Assembly: GCA_944472155.2 (NCBI GenBank)
Contig: OX235273.1
Location: 101,516,582 to 101,580,581, forward strand
From: Trichobilharzia szidati
Lineage: Eukaryota; Platyhelminthes; Trematoda; Strigeidida; Schistosomatidae
Length of the DNA: 64,000 nt
Direction: 5' to 3'
Position 1 is the stretch's first letter, and every line of letters begins with the position of its first letter. Below, piece by piece: positions 1 through 10,978 of the stretch. The notes below the pieces were generated by a model. That model was not told where the DNA came from. It did not search any database and saw only the letters and a program-made list of their open reading frames with translations. The position numbers were made by a program, and so were the translations under genes.

Positions 1-168
1 AAGAGAAAACATCACGGTGGTCGGCAACGTGCTCTCAAACGGACACATTTATATCGCACAACTATTCCTGTTATTGTCATTTCAAACTGCCGTTTACTTC
101 CCACCTAAATTATGCACCTCCAGTCTCTCTTATCATCTGATACTTAACACAATACGGCGAAAGTTGCA

Positions 169-3018
169 TTGCAAGAAACATGGCTCCATGAACTTTATGA
201 TGACAACCTGGTTTCTCTAAATGGTTTTACATTGTTTAGACAAGATCGACTATGCTCTAGACAGAAAAGAGGTGGAGGCGTTGCATTTTTCATTCATTCT
301 CAGTGGTCAACTTCAAATAATGTATGTTTTTCTTTCTCTAGTGACTTTGTTGATTGTATTACAGTCAAATGTTTTCCGAAACACTTATCCAAGTTTAAAT
401 ACGACTTCATCTCAAACATTTATGTTACTCCTGGATGTTCCGCCTCGGATCTCTCTGATTTTGCCGATGAATTGACTGCATTCGCTGTTACTCATCTCGG
501 AAACTCTTTATCAGTTTTCACAGTAGATTGCATCTCTTGCTTCTTTTTAAACATCATGTTATTATTGTCAATTTTCCTTCCTGACTTGATCAAATTCTCG
601 ATTAATTATTTATTAATTATTCGGAAATATATGAAACACGCAGACGTCCTCCTATAATGAAATCTGATCCCCGTATTATTCGAGTATTGCTTAGGATATA
701 TTTTGGATCTCGCCCTCATATCCTCTCAAATCTGTTCAGAAAAACACAACAAATTGTTAGTCACAAGGAAATGTGCTCAAACTAAGACGTTTGTTAAATG
801 ACACAAACTGGGAACTTTTCACCTAACACATCCTGGAGGATACTTTTTCTTACCTGACTGATTATCTTAAATTCTGCCTTGATGTATGCTGTCCAAAACA
901 GATACTTTTCAAAAGAATGGACCGTTTTTCTAGCCCTCATCTCGAAAAGCTTCGAAGAGAAACAGAGAGACTTTACAAGTCTAAGGATAAATCTGGTCTT
1001 AAGAGGATAAACATTCAAATTAAATCCGAAATCAAGAGGCTAAACAATATTTATAATCAAAGAATTTTGTCATGTAAAACTCCAGGAAACATGTGGAAGC
1101 TTTTCAGAGAAACTACAGGTTGTGGTAAGCATAGTACTTGTGCCCCTTCCATTGATGTAAGTACTCTTAATGGATCTTTTATCCGCCCTCCTAATGTCCC
1201 TCTTAGCTTCACTGTAACAAATAACACGACGTTCCTAAATGTTGAAAATCTCTTAAACCTTCCCAGAGTCTAGGCCCTGATGGTATACCTGCCATTGTCC
1301 TAAGGAAATGTGCTGATATTTTAAGTAACCCACTTACAAACATTTTCAATACTTCTTTTTCTAATAATGTTGTACCTTCTATGTGGAAGGATGTTAAAAT
1401 CATCCCTGTACCCAAGTCAGGTTCTGGAAATAGTGTTAAGTTTTGACCGATTGCTATTACCTCTCTTTTTTTGAAACTAATGGAGAAATTATTGTTACTA
1501 AAACTTGTTCCCTCTCAAAGATTTTCAAACGATCCAAATCAGTTTGCTTACAAACAGGGTAAATGTACTTTATATGCTCCTGCTGTGTTTCATCACAACA
1601 TTGTATCCTCCTTAGACAAAGGGGCCAAGTTTGTCCGTTGTACGTTCCTTGACTATACATCTGCTTTCGACTCTGTACCTAGAGGCCTATTGTTAAACAG
1701 GCTTAGCCTAGCACAAACTGAGCCCTGGGTTATCAACTGGCTGCACTCTTACTTCTCTAATAGGATGCAGTACACGGTATATAATGGTGTATCTTCCTCT
1801 CCTTTGCTTACTGAAGCTGGAGTTCCTCAGGGTGCTGTTCTCTCTCCGTATCTCCTTTCCTTCTTCTCACATGACTTACCTCTTTCAGACGAAATCAACT
1901 TCGTCATATATGCAGATGACCTGACTGTTTCGCTTCTCATTAAGTCTGAGTCAGACTGTTTCAAATTAAATAGCTTCCTGTCGGACATCAGTCAGTGGTC
2001 TAAACTAAATGGTCTCATGCTGAATCCCTCAAAATGCCAGACTGTCGACTTCTCCCTTAGGCATAAACGCGATCTGCAAACACTAGTAAGTACTCATGAA
2101 GCCTGTTGCATTGAGGGGACTAAAATTGAAACTAAGTCTAATGCAAAATACCTCGGTCTAGTTCTATCTTCCAATCTTACTTAGTCATCTCATATCCTAA
2201 CAATTTCTAAGAAAGTCTTTCGTCTTACCTACTACATTAAGAAACTTAGACAATCCGGAATCACCAAACCTCTACTTTCACAATTTTTCAACTCTTGTAT
2301 CTCACCTATTCTACTTTACTGCTGATATTAGATGGTTGGAGGCAATCGGCAGGAAGCCTTGGACCTGGGTTTCGTGCTACTTGGCACTCTTCAGCAAGGC
2401 GTATCTGCAACCTTGAAGGAACTCATGTCCCTTCTGAGATTCGAACCCCCGTCACCCAGTGCTGCAGTCAGATACGTTACCACTGAGCTATTCGGGCTCG
2501 GCCGATTGCCTCCAACCATCTAATATCATCACAAACAATGTACACCGTGATGGCGAGCTACCTAGAATGGTGGCCACATTACAACCTGACTGATCGAATT
2601 CAGTCTGCACCAAAGAGAGGATTAGACGCATCACACTAGTTACTAGTGTCAAATCAAAATAACTACTTTTCTGCTCCCCATTAGTCTTTCCTGGGCTACT
2701 GAAAATTGACTATACCATCCTGAGAAGGATGCTGAAGGTAGTTAGTATGACTAGTGGTGCAAAACTCAGTCAGCTCGTCACTACACCAGTAGAAAGGCAT
2801 CTGCATATATGCGAAAAAATGGTCTAAAACCATACTCTCTGGTCCCCAACACCCCCTCTATTCCCAACTTTCTCCTTGTTTCTCATCAGGTAGAACCAGA
2901 AATCAGTATAAAATAATCTATGCTCGTACAACCAAGTACAGGAACTCAACGATACCATATTTGGCCCGTTTTCAAAGTAACAGAGACAATGTTAACCGCG
3001 AAACCTATGACTTGCTTT
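169..3018 (+). pseudogene. Broken endonuclease-reverse transcriptase ORF of the CR1-like element
   Basis: The first block has apurinic-endonuclease-type features: QETWL, which carries the catalytic glutamate, then R-x-DR and RGGGVAFFI. The RT block shows LGPDGIP near 1271, DYTSAFDSVP (motif A), GVPQGAVLSP (motif B) and YADDLTV (motif C, near 1910). After the nested insertion the RT thumb resumes at about 2676 with SPLVFPGLL, and the C-terminal RTTKYRNS signature follows near 2920. Catalytic aspartates survive, but frameshifts, stops and the insertion abolish expression as one protein. Confidence 0.85.
2324..2662 (-). mobile_element. Nested 339-bp tRNA-like non-autonomous element
   Basis: The insert splits the RT ORF and is flanked by a 13-bp target duplication (2311-2323 and 2663-2675, one mismatch). 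Deleting insert plus one copy restores the RT frame. A 28-bp sequence at 2323-2350 recurs perfectly inverted at 2501-2528. Between them the minus strand carries an RNA polymerase III-like A box (TAGCTCAGTGGT) and B box (GGTTCGAATC). The rest, 2529-2662, has a 17-bp perfect palindrome (2633-2649) and shares a block with 41246-41275. It resembles a tRNA-derived SINE, but the inverted repeats are unusual. Confidence 0.65.
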
Positions 3019-3739
3019 GTTTTAATAACATAATTTTAGGCTATTTTATTTCTCTCTTATTTGTCTTCTGTAGTGAATACCTTTTTAAACATACTTAGCT
3101 ACCTAAATTATCAACATTGGCTTACTTTTTTGTACTTTCATTCTATTCCTTCTTTTGTGTATCTACTGGTTCCGACTACATTAGCACTATGAGTATTACA
3201 AAATTGTTCTGTCATTAACCATCATGTGATATTAGTTTTGTGTATGTTTTTAGTTCGGCAATATAAACTGACAATCTTGACTGTGAACGCCATTACCACC
3301 ATCTTAAAATTTTGTTTTTTGCAGGATTACTTACACTTCCACTACAAACACCGCATTAGAGCTGAAAATAAAAACCCTGAAATGTTATTTTATGATTGTT
3401 TAGTGTTGTTCAATCAAATTAACTGATCATGTTGGCGATAAACATTCTTAAATATCATTTCATAACTTCTTGTATGATTATAGCATTACTGTCACTACGC
3501 ATAAACATATCATAGCTTCCACTAACCAATATTGAGATATTATTTATTATGTTGTTTATTTTTCGCATATTTTTGTTATTATTGTGTTTTTTGTTTTTGT
3601 TGTTGTTATTTTTATATTTATTTTTTTAAATACTCCTTTTAAATGTTTGATAAAATTATATGCAATATTGTATATGTGTGCTGAAAATTCCACACTGTGC
3701 CACTAGTACTGTTTCTGGAATAAAGCAAATTATTATTAT

Positions 3740-5540
3740 TAAAAGACTAGTCAGATAGTGGTAAAATGTGTCCCCGAAAACGTATTACGTAATGTAAGGT
3801 GTAATATAGAAAGGTTGAATAATTAGAAATTGGGAAAGAGGGCAGAAGTCGGTATGATGCAATAGGTGTGGGAAAATGACTAATAAGAATAATTGTGTAG
3901 AGTTGACAAGAATTAGTGGAAAGACGGTAATACTGTTTATTAATAATATTAATATGCTAGACACCTTGAACATTAAGGATAAGGTTATGTGTTCAATTGA
4001 CGTAGAATCTTTATTCACCAATGTTCCCCTTTATGAAACTGTTGATATCATTTGCGATTACATCACAAGCAATGAAATAAACTTACCTATTCCTGTAACT
4101 TACATCAGAGACATCATCTTAATGTGTACAGAAAATATTAGATTCACCTTCCAAGAAAAGGCATACAAACAAATCGATGGTGTTGCGACGGGTAGCCCTC
4201 TTGGGCCCCTGTTAGCAGATATTTTCATGTCGAAATTGGAGAGAAAAATGCAAGGTATGCTTGGAGAATTTATGCTGTATAAACGTTATGTAGATGATAC
4301 TCTCATTATTGGTAATAATATTAAATCCATTGAAAACTTTATTACCCTATTTAATCATATTCGTCCAAATTTTCGAGTGACTTCCGAACTCGAATAGAAT
4401 AACAAACTCAGTTTCCTCGATATTACAGTGACCAGGAGAGATGATGGAACGATTGAGCGATCTATTTTTCGTAAACAGATATGGAGTGAACAATATCTTC
4501 ATTTTACCAGTTTTGTTCCTATCCAGTATAAACGTTCCCTAGTGAAATGTTTGTTCTCAAGGGCCCAAAAAATATGCACGAGTGACACAATGATGGGTGA
4601 GTTTCGACATATACATTCAGTTTAATTAGCTAATGGTTATCCGGAAAACTTTATCACTTGTCACAGTAAAGAAAGACCACATCTCGAAAAGACAGCTTCT
4701 GTACCAAAGAAAGCTATCTTTATTAACCTACCATTCAAGGGTGACCAGATTATGTAGTTGACAGCTCAAAGACTTCAGTGAGCCATCAAACGCACATTCT
4801 ACACCGCATCTCTTTTTCTCACTTGCCGAACATTTTCGATCCCTGTACCAACGATTAAAGGACGAAATTCTGTGGACTCTACTTCAAACTGTATTTACAA
4901 TTTCACCTGCAGCTACGGTGACACCTATATAGGTAGAACCAACAGAATGTTCCAGTTTCGTCGGAAAGAACATGTTCCAAAGTGGCTACTAAATCACATA
5001 GAAAATCCCAATGCAAGTAATCTGAATAGAAATCCATCATCATCCATTGCAAAGCACTTATTAATGTCAGGTCACAAAGTCAATACTAATGACTGTTTCA
5101 CAATTATTTCACATAACTCTAATTCAAGGTTATTGAAGGTGATAGAATCACTCTGGATTAATCACATACAGCCTAAACTGTGTGTACAAAAGACAATAGA
5201 CTTCAATCATCGCCAGCCATGGACTACATGACCTTTTAAATATGATCGGTCATTAGTATGTACTTTTGTGTTTTTTATTTAACTGAGTAATTGTCATGAA
5301 CTTTATTTTATTATTGTTAACCATGTTAATAGTAAAGCGGTTGTAAAGAAACTACGAAATGATATCATCTCGCGAAATTTGTCTTCTTAATGCCTTATTC
5401 AAATTTACCAAAGGGACTAATTGTTTTAAAATACAATTACCATTGAACAGCTTATGAAAATGGATCATTGGAAGGAAACTTTTTTTGGCTGTTTATGTCT
5501 TTCTCTTATGAATAATAAGAGTAAGGACAATAATTATACA
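3740..5540 (+). mobile_element. Penelope-like element, 5'-truncated with inverted terminal piece
   Basis: A terminal-repeat segment at 3756-3955 runs straight into the middle of the RT domain, so the upstream RT is missing. The same terminal segment occurs at 7325-7530 and 35262-35470. The 3' side (about 5395-5490) matches the other arm of the 7258-7813 palindrome in inverted orientation. That is the partial inverted-LTR layout known for Penelope elements. It landed directly behind the ATT tail of the CR1-like copy. Confidence 0.75.
3876..5231 (+). pseudogene. PLE reverse transcriptase/GIY-YIG endonuclease with four in-frame stops
   Basis: A single reading frame runs for about 452 codons with no frameshift, broken only by stops at 4395 (TAG), 4623 (TAA), 4755 (TAG) and 4779 (TGA). 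RT motifs: CSIDVESLFTNVP (A), GVATGSPLGPLLADIF (B), YVDDTLI (C, catalytic aspartates intact), LSFLDITV (E-like). The C-terminal GIY-YIG nuclease begins at CIYNFTC, with TYIGRT, an arginine-rich FRRKEH and the late glutamate in VIESLWI. The N-terminal half of the RT is missing. Confidence 0.85.
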
Positions 5541-5935
5541 GGTATCGGAAAATTTTTAAGGCACCTTGATCCAAACTTTAAGTAAACAATGTCGTCATAT
5601 TCGTTGAATCTATTGTCTGTTTATCTGCACACTTTGTTTGAAATATTATTCATTAGATTAAATTTCTTTGTATATATTTTAAGTTTAAGATATGTGAACC
5701 TCGATCACACTTCCTGTCTTTTCCCTAGTTTTATTATTTATTCATAGAAGGCTAAAATCTATTCAAAGTTTAATAAACATTGGCATTCATCAGATTAGTC
5801 ATTTCGCATAATTGTGATACGCTGAAATGTCATATGCAATGAGTTCTTAACACTAATCATTCTTTAAATATTCCCAATATTCATATAAGAACAAGACATA
5901 AAGGCGAGCAATATTGTTTTCGCTTAGATCTTCTT
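5541..5935. other. Intergenic, no gene seen
   Basis: AT-rich sequence with no recognisable coding region, tRNA-like box or terminal repeat. Confidence 0.5.
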
Positions 5936-6225
5936 CAGGCTTTACTCTAATTTAAATGGTGGATAGTGACTAGCAGTGGAATTCAGGATGCGCACTTCGT
6001 CCTATTTAGGACGCGTCACTGAATGTACCTGCATTCTGTAATGATCTTCTGTGGAAGAAGCTATATAGGTTAAACAACTGGACAGAAGAGGCCAAATAAA
6101 ATCCATAAGAAGTTCTGTATTGACTCATTCGATTGATAGCAGTCACCAAGTGGACAAAAGCAGTGCTTTCAAAGTTATCTAACGCATTCCATCAAGCCTT
6201 TCGAACGGAATTCGAACCCCCTTTT
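5936..6225 (-). mobile_element. Sm-alpha-type hammerhead SINE
   Basis: Read on the minus strand, a B-box-like GGGTTCGAATTCCG (near 6203-6220) precedes a hammerhead-derived segment at 5979-6030 and the CACTATCCACC end (about 5957). The stem II block CGTCCTAAATAGGACG is perfect, and the flanking arm CATCCTGAATTCCAC closely matches the known Schistosoma Sm-alpha ribozyme. The core is mutated: the CUGAUGA box reads GUGACGC and GAAA reads GAAG, so self-cleavage should be lost. Confidence 0.7.
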
Positions 6226-7138
6226 ACACACAGCCGAAGCTATGGGAATTCGCGAGAACGGTTCTAGTCTTTGTATAAAAAGGAAGTTTGTTGTACCTTT
6301 GTCTCTCCCTTGGCCTAGGTTAATTCCAGTCAAAATCCTCCAACCCTTTCTTATTTTCCATTTCCTTCGTACTTTTGTGATATATATTTAAACTCTGATT
6401 ATTTGTCCACTTCATCTTTGGTAATACGTAACTTTTGAGATTTGACCTAATCATTCTGTTCTCTTTGACATAAAGCTTATCAACATTTGTCCGTAATATT
6501 ATTGCTAATCTATACATCATTTGTAATGTAAATTTGGCAATAATTTAGTTTCTGTAATTCACTAGTCTTGTTCCTTGTGTATTGAAATACTGAATTTTTG
6601 AGAAATTGTCATATACACTGGTAACAACAACACTGGTGATCAAATTTTCTTACAATCGCTAACCAAGACACTTCGTTAGTGCTAAGCAAATCATTTTTAA
6701 AAGAATGAATTGATTTACATGTGGTAAGGTTATGAGAATTAATTAATCCCAGGCTAGAGTAGATTTTAATTCGTTTTAGCCAGTAATTGAATTATAGAGT
6801 AGTCATTTCCTCGTCGCCTTTGAAATAGCATGTATCATTTGTGTTTGATTAATCAGTTCACGAATGAATTGAAATTGTTGAAACAGATGCACCAGTCAAA
6901 TGATACATCAACAACATATAACTCATCGAAATGGTTCATCATTTCAAGTTATCACGCTTCGGGAAAACATATATATAATGCAAGGAAAAGAAATGCGATG
7001 AGGCTATACAGGACACAGTTGTAATAAGGCATGATAATTCATTGAAGTTTAGTGGCTATTTTCAGGATGTTAGTTGGCGTAGTGTAATCACATCTGCATC
7101 ACTGTAAGCAGTTCTGAGCCATATCAGTAGTATTAGAG
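6226..7138. other. Unassigned region with two short ORFs
   Basis: Two polar ORFs lie here: 6320-6520 on minus (66 aa, lysine/asparagine-rich) and 6830-7024 on plus (64 aa). Neither has a recognisable domain, signal peptide or convincing splice sites. They may be chance ORFs or remnants of repeats. Confidence 0.4.
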
Positions 7139-7250
7139 GAAAATTGGTGTCTAAGTCTTTGGTTCAGAATGATCAGCAAATGTCTTACACGCCTCAGATG
7201 TTCAGTGACTTTCCCTGCTTACCTAATAATCTAACTCTAACTCTAATAGC
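7139..7250 (+). repeat. Direct repeat copy A
   Basis: About 110 bp beginning AAAATTGGTGTCTAAG and ending CCTAATAATCTAACTC recurs in the same orientation at 8428-8518. The pair brackets the palindromic PLE remnant and a SINE. The family is not identified. Confidence 0.6.
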
Positions 7251-7257
7251 TCAAAAA

Positions 7258-7813
7258 ATTTTCTTTCCAATGACCCATTTTCATAAGCTGTACAATCGTA
7301 ATTGTATTTAACAAAGATATAATAAGACCAATTAGATACTCGTAAAATGTGTCCCTGAAAGCGTATTGCGTAATATAAGGTGTGGCCTGGAAGGGGTGAT
7401 TAGTTAGGAATTGGAAAAGAGGGCAGAAGTTGGTATGATGTAATAGGTGTGAGAAAATGATTAATCAGAATAATTGTGTAGAGTTGACGAGAATCAGTGG
7501 AAAGACGGTAGTACTGTTTATTAATAACATTACATTTCCGTACAGATTTTATCAAAACACTTTACCGTCTTTCCACCGATTCTTGTCCACTCTACACAAA
7601 TATCTTGATCAATCATTTTCTCACACCTACTACATCCTACCAACTTCTGCACTCCTTTCCAATTTCGAATTAATCACCCCTTCCAGGCCACAACTTTACA
7701 TTACGCAATAAGCTTTCAGGGACACATTTTACCAGTATATGATTGGTCTTATGATTTCTTTGTATAATTACGATTGTACAGCATATGACAATGTGTCATT
7801 GGAAAGAAAAAGT
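7258..7813. mobile_element. PLE reduced to two inverted termini (foldback)
   Basis: Arms of roughly 255-270 bp (about 7258-7525 and 7545-7813) are inverted copies of each other around a short centre at 7526-7545. Each arm matches the terminal segments of the PLE at 3740-5540, but no RT or nuclease sequence lies between them. Identity is imperfect, so it is not recent. A transcript would fold into a long hairpin. Confidence 0.7.
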
Positions 7814-8160
7814 TATTGGCTGTTTAAGTCTATTTTTGAATTTCATGGAGTGGAACAATTACATGTACCGTAAGAGACTTTCAAGCTGACTGACGTAGTA
7901 TATGAACTAGGATGATATTAATTGGTGGTCCAGCTAAGGAATTATAAATTGGTAGACATTATATTTCATCAATTTTCAGATTCTGTCGTAGTACTCGCCT
8001 TATGAACTGAAGGTGATATGCTGGTCCCTGAGAAACACCATGAGGTTCTGTTGATGAAAAGTTCTAAATGAAGTCGAAACATAGGCTTTGCCTTAAAGGA
8101 CGACTACATTGTGCGTGTATGACCTAAACTGTCCAGATTGTGATCTGTGATGCTCTCTGA
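7814..8160. other. Intergenic, no gene seen
   Basis: No coding or repeat family recognised, apart from a weak hammerhead resemblance near 8052-8082 that was not accepted. Confidence 0.45.
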
Positions 8161-8162
8161 AA

Positions 8163-8392
8163 ATGTGCATTTATTTATCTATTTTGCTTTTGGTTACAGC
8201 TTGATGGCACACCGTATTTTCAGTACAGGTATGGAATTTTCAGCATGGATATCGGTAGCTCAAATTCTGCAGGCCGACCATGGATATCGGGTATGCGTCG
8301 GCCGAGGATTGAACCCCGGACCATGTGCATGGTCGGCGAGCGTCCTAACCGCTGTGCCAACGACGTGCGGCTTACAACTAGCTCTGTAAGTC
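8163..8392 (-). mobile_element. tRNA-headed SINE, second body type
   Basis: On the minus strand a tRNA-like head (A-box-like GGCACAGCGGT, B-box-like GGTTCAATCC) is followed by a body containing CATGCTGAAAATTCCATAC and CGGTGTGCCATCAAGC. A near-identical copy lies at 61905-62105, also minus. The head is like that of the tRNA-Gly SINEs elsewhere in the window but the body differs. Confidence 0.7.
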
Positions 8393-8427
8393 CAAGTGTA
8401 GACATACATTCAATCGACCCTAGATAG

Positions 8428-8518
8428 AAAATTGGTGTCTAAGCCATTGGTTCAGCATGACGAGCAAATGTCCTACACGCTTCAAATGTCCAGTGACCTA
8501 ATAATCTAACTCTAATTT
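8428..8518 (+). repeat. Direct repeat copy B
   Basis: Second copy of the 7139-7250 sequence, slightly shorter: it lacks the segment around TTTCCCTGCTTA. Confidence 0.6.
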
Positions 8519-9353
8519 TAAGATTTTCCCATCTAACCTCATAAACCAAAAGTAGAAATCTAAAATCAAACCTCTCATTTCGTTATATCTGTAGCAACCA
8601 AGTCTTTTTGTCATTAATTATCGCTGAGTGTGAACTGTTGTAAAGTACAACCGCCTAATGTCACGCTTGTGCGCAAACGTCACAAAATGGTATACGATTA
8701 AAGGTCATACTCTATGTATTTTGTGACTTCATCGGCAACTGGGTCGTTAGTACTTAGATTATGATTTTAGTTCAAGATTAATATAACTAGGCTTTCTTCA
8801 GAGTCTAACTCTAGACTTATTCTAATCCAACGGGATTTACCCCTGGTTGCAAATGCATTCTCGGAACTTTCTTTTCTACCAGACTCACGTCCATCTATAC
8901 ATGCAGTCAAGTAATGAAGATAACTGTAGACACTACTGATGAACGCAACTGGTGGTCGTCAACACAAAACGAAAGTCGCTATATGCTCATTGATTTCTGT
9001 ATCATTTCAAATAAATTGTCTTTATTCATATAATACACTTTTTCGGAGTTTCATTCAAAGTAAAACACTGCGACAGTATTCATCGATAAAGGGGCTGGAT
9101 TAAATACAGCCATCATGACAATGGAGAACAGTTCCTATTTTCCGAATGGGTCTATCTTATAACCCCGTAATTAAGAAAAAACACTGCCTCCCCCTTTCTA
9201 ATCACTATAACGATCAGCGATCTAGACAAGTTTGATAAAACTATAGTGCATTCTTCTACGCTAGCTGATACCCGCGTTAACGCGGTCAATAAAGCTTGAG
9301 ATCCTTGAAAATCTCTTGAGTCATTCTACCAGATCCTCCTTTCTTGTCTAGTT
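8519..9353. other. Unique AT-rich region
   Basis: No ORF of note. A perfect 14-bp palindrome CCGCGTTAACGCGG lies at 9272-9285, in the flank of the minus-strand gene remnant. Confidence 0.45.
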
Positions 9354-10349
9354 TTAAATAAGAAACAGCTCCTTTGACCAATTTAAAGATGAAAGATCAG
9401 TATCTCTTTTCGACCAAACCTGAATTACATTCACAGAGAAATGTATTGCAGTTACATGCCTCGCAGCTTCAGCCACCAAATCTTAGTTATTATTAAAAAT
9501 TTACCGTTTTCAGAAATATTTCAATTTACCATAGTTTTTAGGATCAGTTTTCCTAATAGCTGATATGTAAAACATATTTCTGGTACCCTTCAGATTTCCT
9601 CATGTTTCCCTACTGGTCACTATTTGCGGTGGTTTCGAAGACTTTATTTCAAAGTACATCCAAGCATCATTCACTTCACATCATTGTGAGGCCCTGTAAG
9701 ATTAGCCTCCTTGCATAAGTCATCTAGGATAAATTGACAGAAATCCACTTTTAATTTATCAAAAGCCCTCACTTCTCTTTCCACAGAAATCTGAAAATGA
9801 CACTGAGCTCCGTTGAAACCGGTACTGTCACCATAATCAGGCATGCTGTCCTCACCCTCTTTTCTGCGAGTATTAAGTTATGCGAGAGAATGGACAAGAG
9901 CGAATGAATGAATGACTTGATTCCAAGTAAGTGTCACAGTAAGACTTATATTCCTCTATCCATCTATTCCCTTTGTAACTTACAGTTTGTTATTCAGCCT
10001 ATGTTCAACATTGACTTCATTCTGGCAGTCACCAGATTATATGATATCTATCCGGCTGTATTTTGCTCAACCAGATAACATTAGTGTTGCTATGTTATTT
10101 GAACTAGATGCTTTAATTGCTGAAAATTCATTATCTTTCCAAATACTATGTTAATTGCTAGCTTTTGGAAGGCAGTGGAGATTCATAAATCCTGGTATGT
10201 ATTAGCTGTCCTTTAAGTGCATAAAATTTTGGATAATTTGGACTAGTATGAAAAGCATTCAAGAAATCTTTCAAGCCCCTCCATAAATATATCATTGAAA
10301 ATTCACGAAACCAAATTACAGCCAGTGAATCGTTTGTTTTATTTACCAA
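9354..10349 (-). pseudogene. Unidentified minus-strand gene or gene remnant
   Basis: Several stretches have clear coding character on the minus strand. From upstream: 10158-10349 (NDSLAVIWFREFSM... YPKFYALKGQL); a 38-nt exon near 9982-10019 with acceptor TGACTGCCAG and donor GTAAGTTA, encoding NEVNVEHRLNNK; and an exon starting at about 9869 after acceptor ATACTCGCAG, encoding KEGEDSMPDYGDSTGFNG and onward to CQFILDDLCKEANLTGP. The 38-nt exon ends in phase 2 and the next begins with the one base required, so that junction is internally consistent. Farther on, coding-like segments EVNDAWMYFEIKSSK and DLVAEAARHVTAIHF are in clashing frames with stops, which suggests decay. I recognise no family. 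Confidence 0.45.
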
Positions 10350-10978
10350 TCACTGAGACACAGGTACAGTCATCTGACGAGTTGCAAACGCCACTTCTGA
10401 ATTCCAGTGTTAGCCACCACTTAGAGAACAATATCATATATGAAAAAATAATTTTGCATAGCTAAGAATACTTCAACACAAGATTGACAAACAAGCATAC
10501 TGGTATTTCACGTGCACTACGAATGGTTCAAAGATGCATGAAAAGCAGGTTTTTCTCATGAGTAAATGATCAGTAATTTCTGTGTACGCCTCTAAAGAAA
10601 TATTTCCATTATCAATTGTTAACGGACATTACATTTGAAAATAGTAACAGTAATTATGCACAAGACCGACAATACTCATTAATTCATCAAGAAGATAAAA
10701 ACATTTCAGTGAAAACAATTTTCCTTATTGACGAAGTCATTTCCAAAAGCTGCACAATTGTATTAATACTTACTAAAAATACCTAGTCGTATACTGTTGG
10801 GTAAATTTAGGGTGTGACTTCATTAAGAAAATGACTGAAAAGTGATTTATAAATGTAGAAAGAAATTACATTACAATAAGTGTAACAACATGGTCAAGAG
10901 CTTGATATTTGATGGGGTGGAAATCGGTAAGGTAAGGAAGCTGAGTGTTCACTTGACAAGTGTGAAGAAGCTGGGAAA
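10350..10978. other. Intergenic; weak PLE terminal similarity
   Basis: No gene. The stretch around 10690-10790 loosely resembles the PLE terminal segment at 7258-7330 (TTTCCTTATTGAC, CCAAAAGCTGCACAATTGTA) and may be a decayed copy. Confidence 0.35.

Larger units (their letters stand above)
1..3739 (+). mobile_element. CR1/SR1-like non-LTR retrotransposon, nearly full 3' part
   Basis: This element copies itself through target-primed reverse transcription. The order endonuclease (about 169-657), linker (917-1273), reverse transcriptase (about 1265-3018) and a roughly 700-bp 3' UTR is visible. The 3' end is a run of ATT units after GGAATAAAGC (3719-3739), typical of CR1-like tails. The 5' end lies outside the window. 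The copy is dead: the reading frame shifts between endonuclease and RT, a TGA falls at 1444, and a 339-bp element interrupts the RT. CR1 clade (SR1 group of schistosomes) is inferred from motif style and tail; Jockey-like is the alternative. Confidence 0.85.

Noticed and set aside
3226..3426. 66-aa ORF behind the RT
   Set aside because: Lies in the 3' UTR of the CR1-like element with no protein-like features.
8050..8082. GTTGATGAAAAGTTCTAAAT and GTCGAAAC as a hammerhead
   Set aside because: The boxes are similar, but no stem II can be drawn and no SINE context surrounds it.
9272..9285. 14-bp palindrome as a regulatory site
   Set aside because: A single short palindrome in AT-rich DNA with no partner site or gene context to support a function.
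9810..9907. Plus-strand exon NLKMTLSSVETGTVTII after TCTTTCCACAG
   Set aside because: It is antisense to a better-supported minus-strand exon with consistent phase.
10075..10153. Plus-strand exon NISVAMLFELDALIAENSL
   Set aside because: Good acceptor, but it overlaps minus-strand coding-like sequence, has no partner exon and stops at once.
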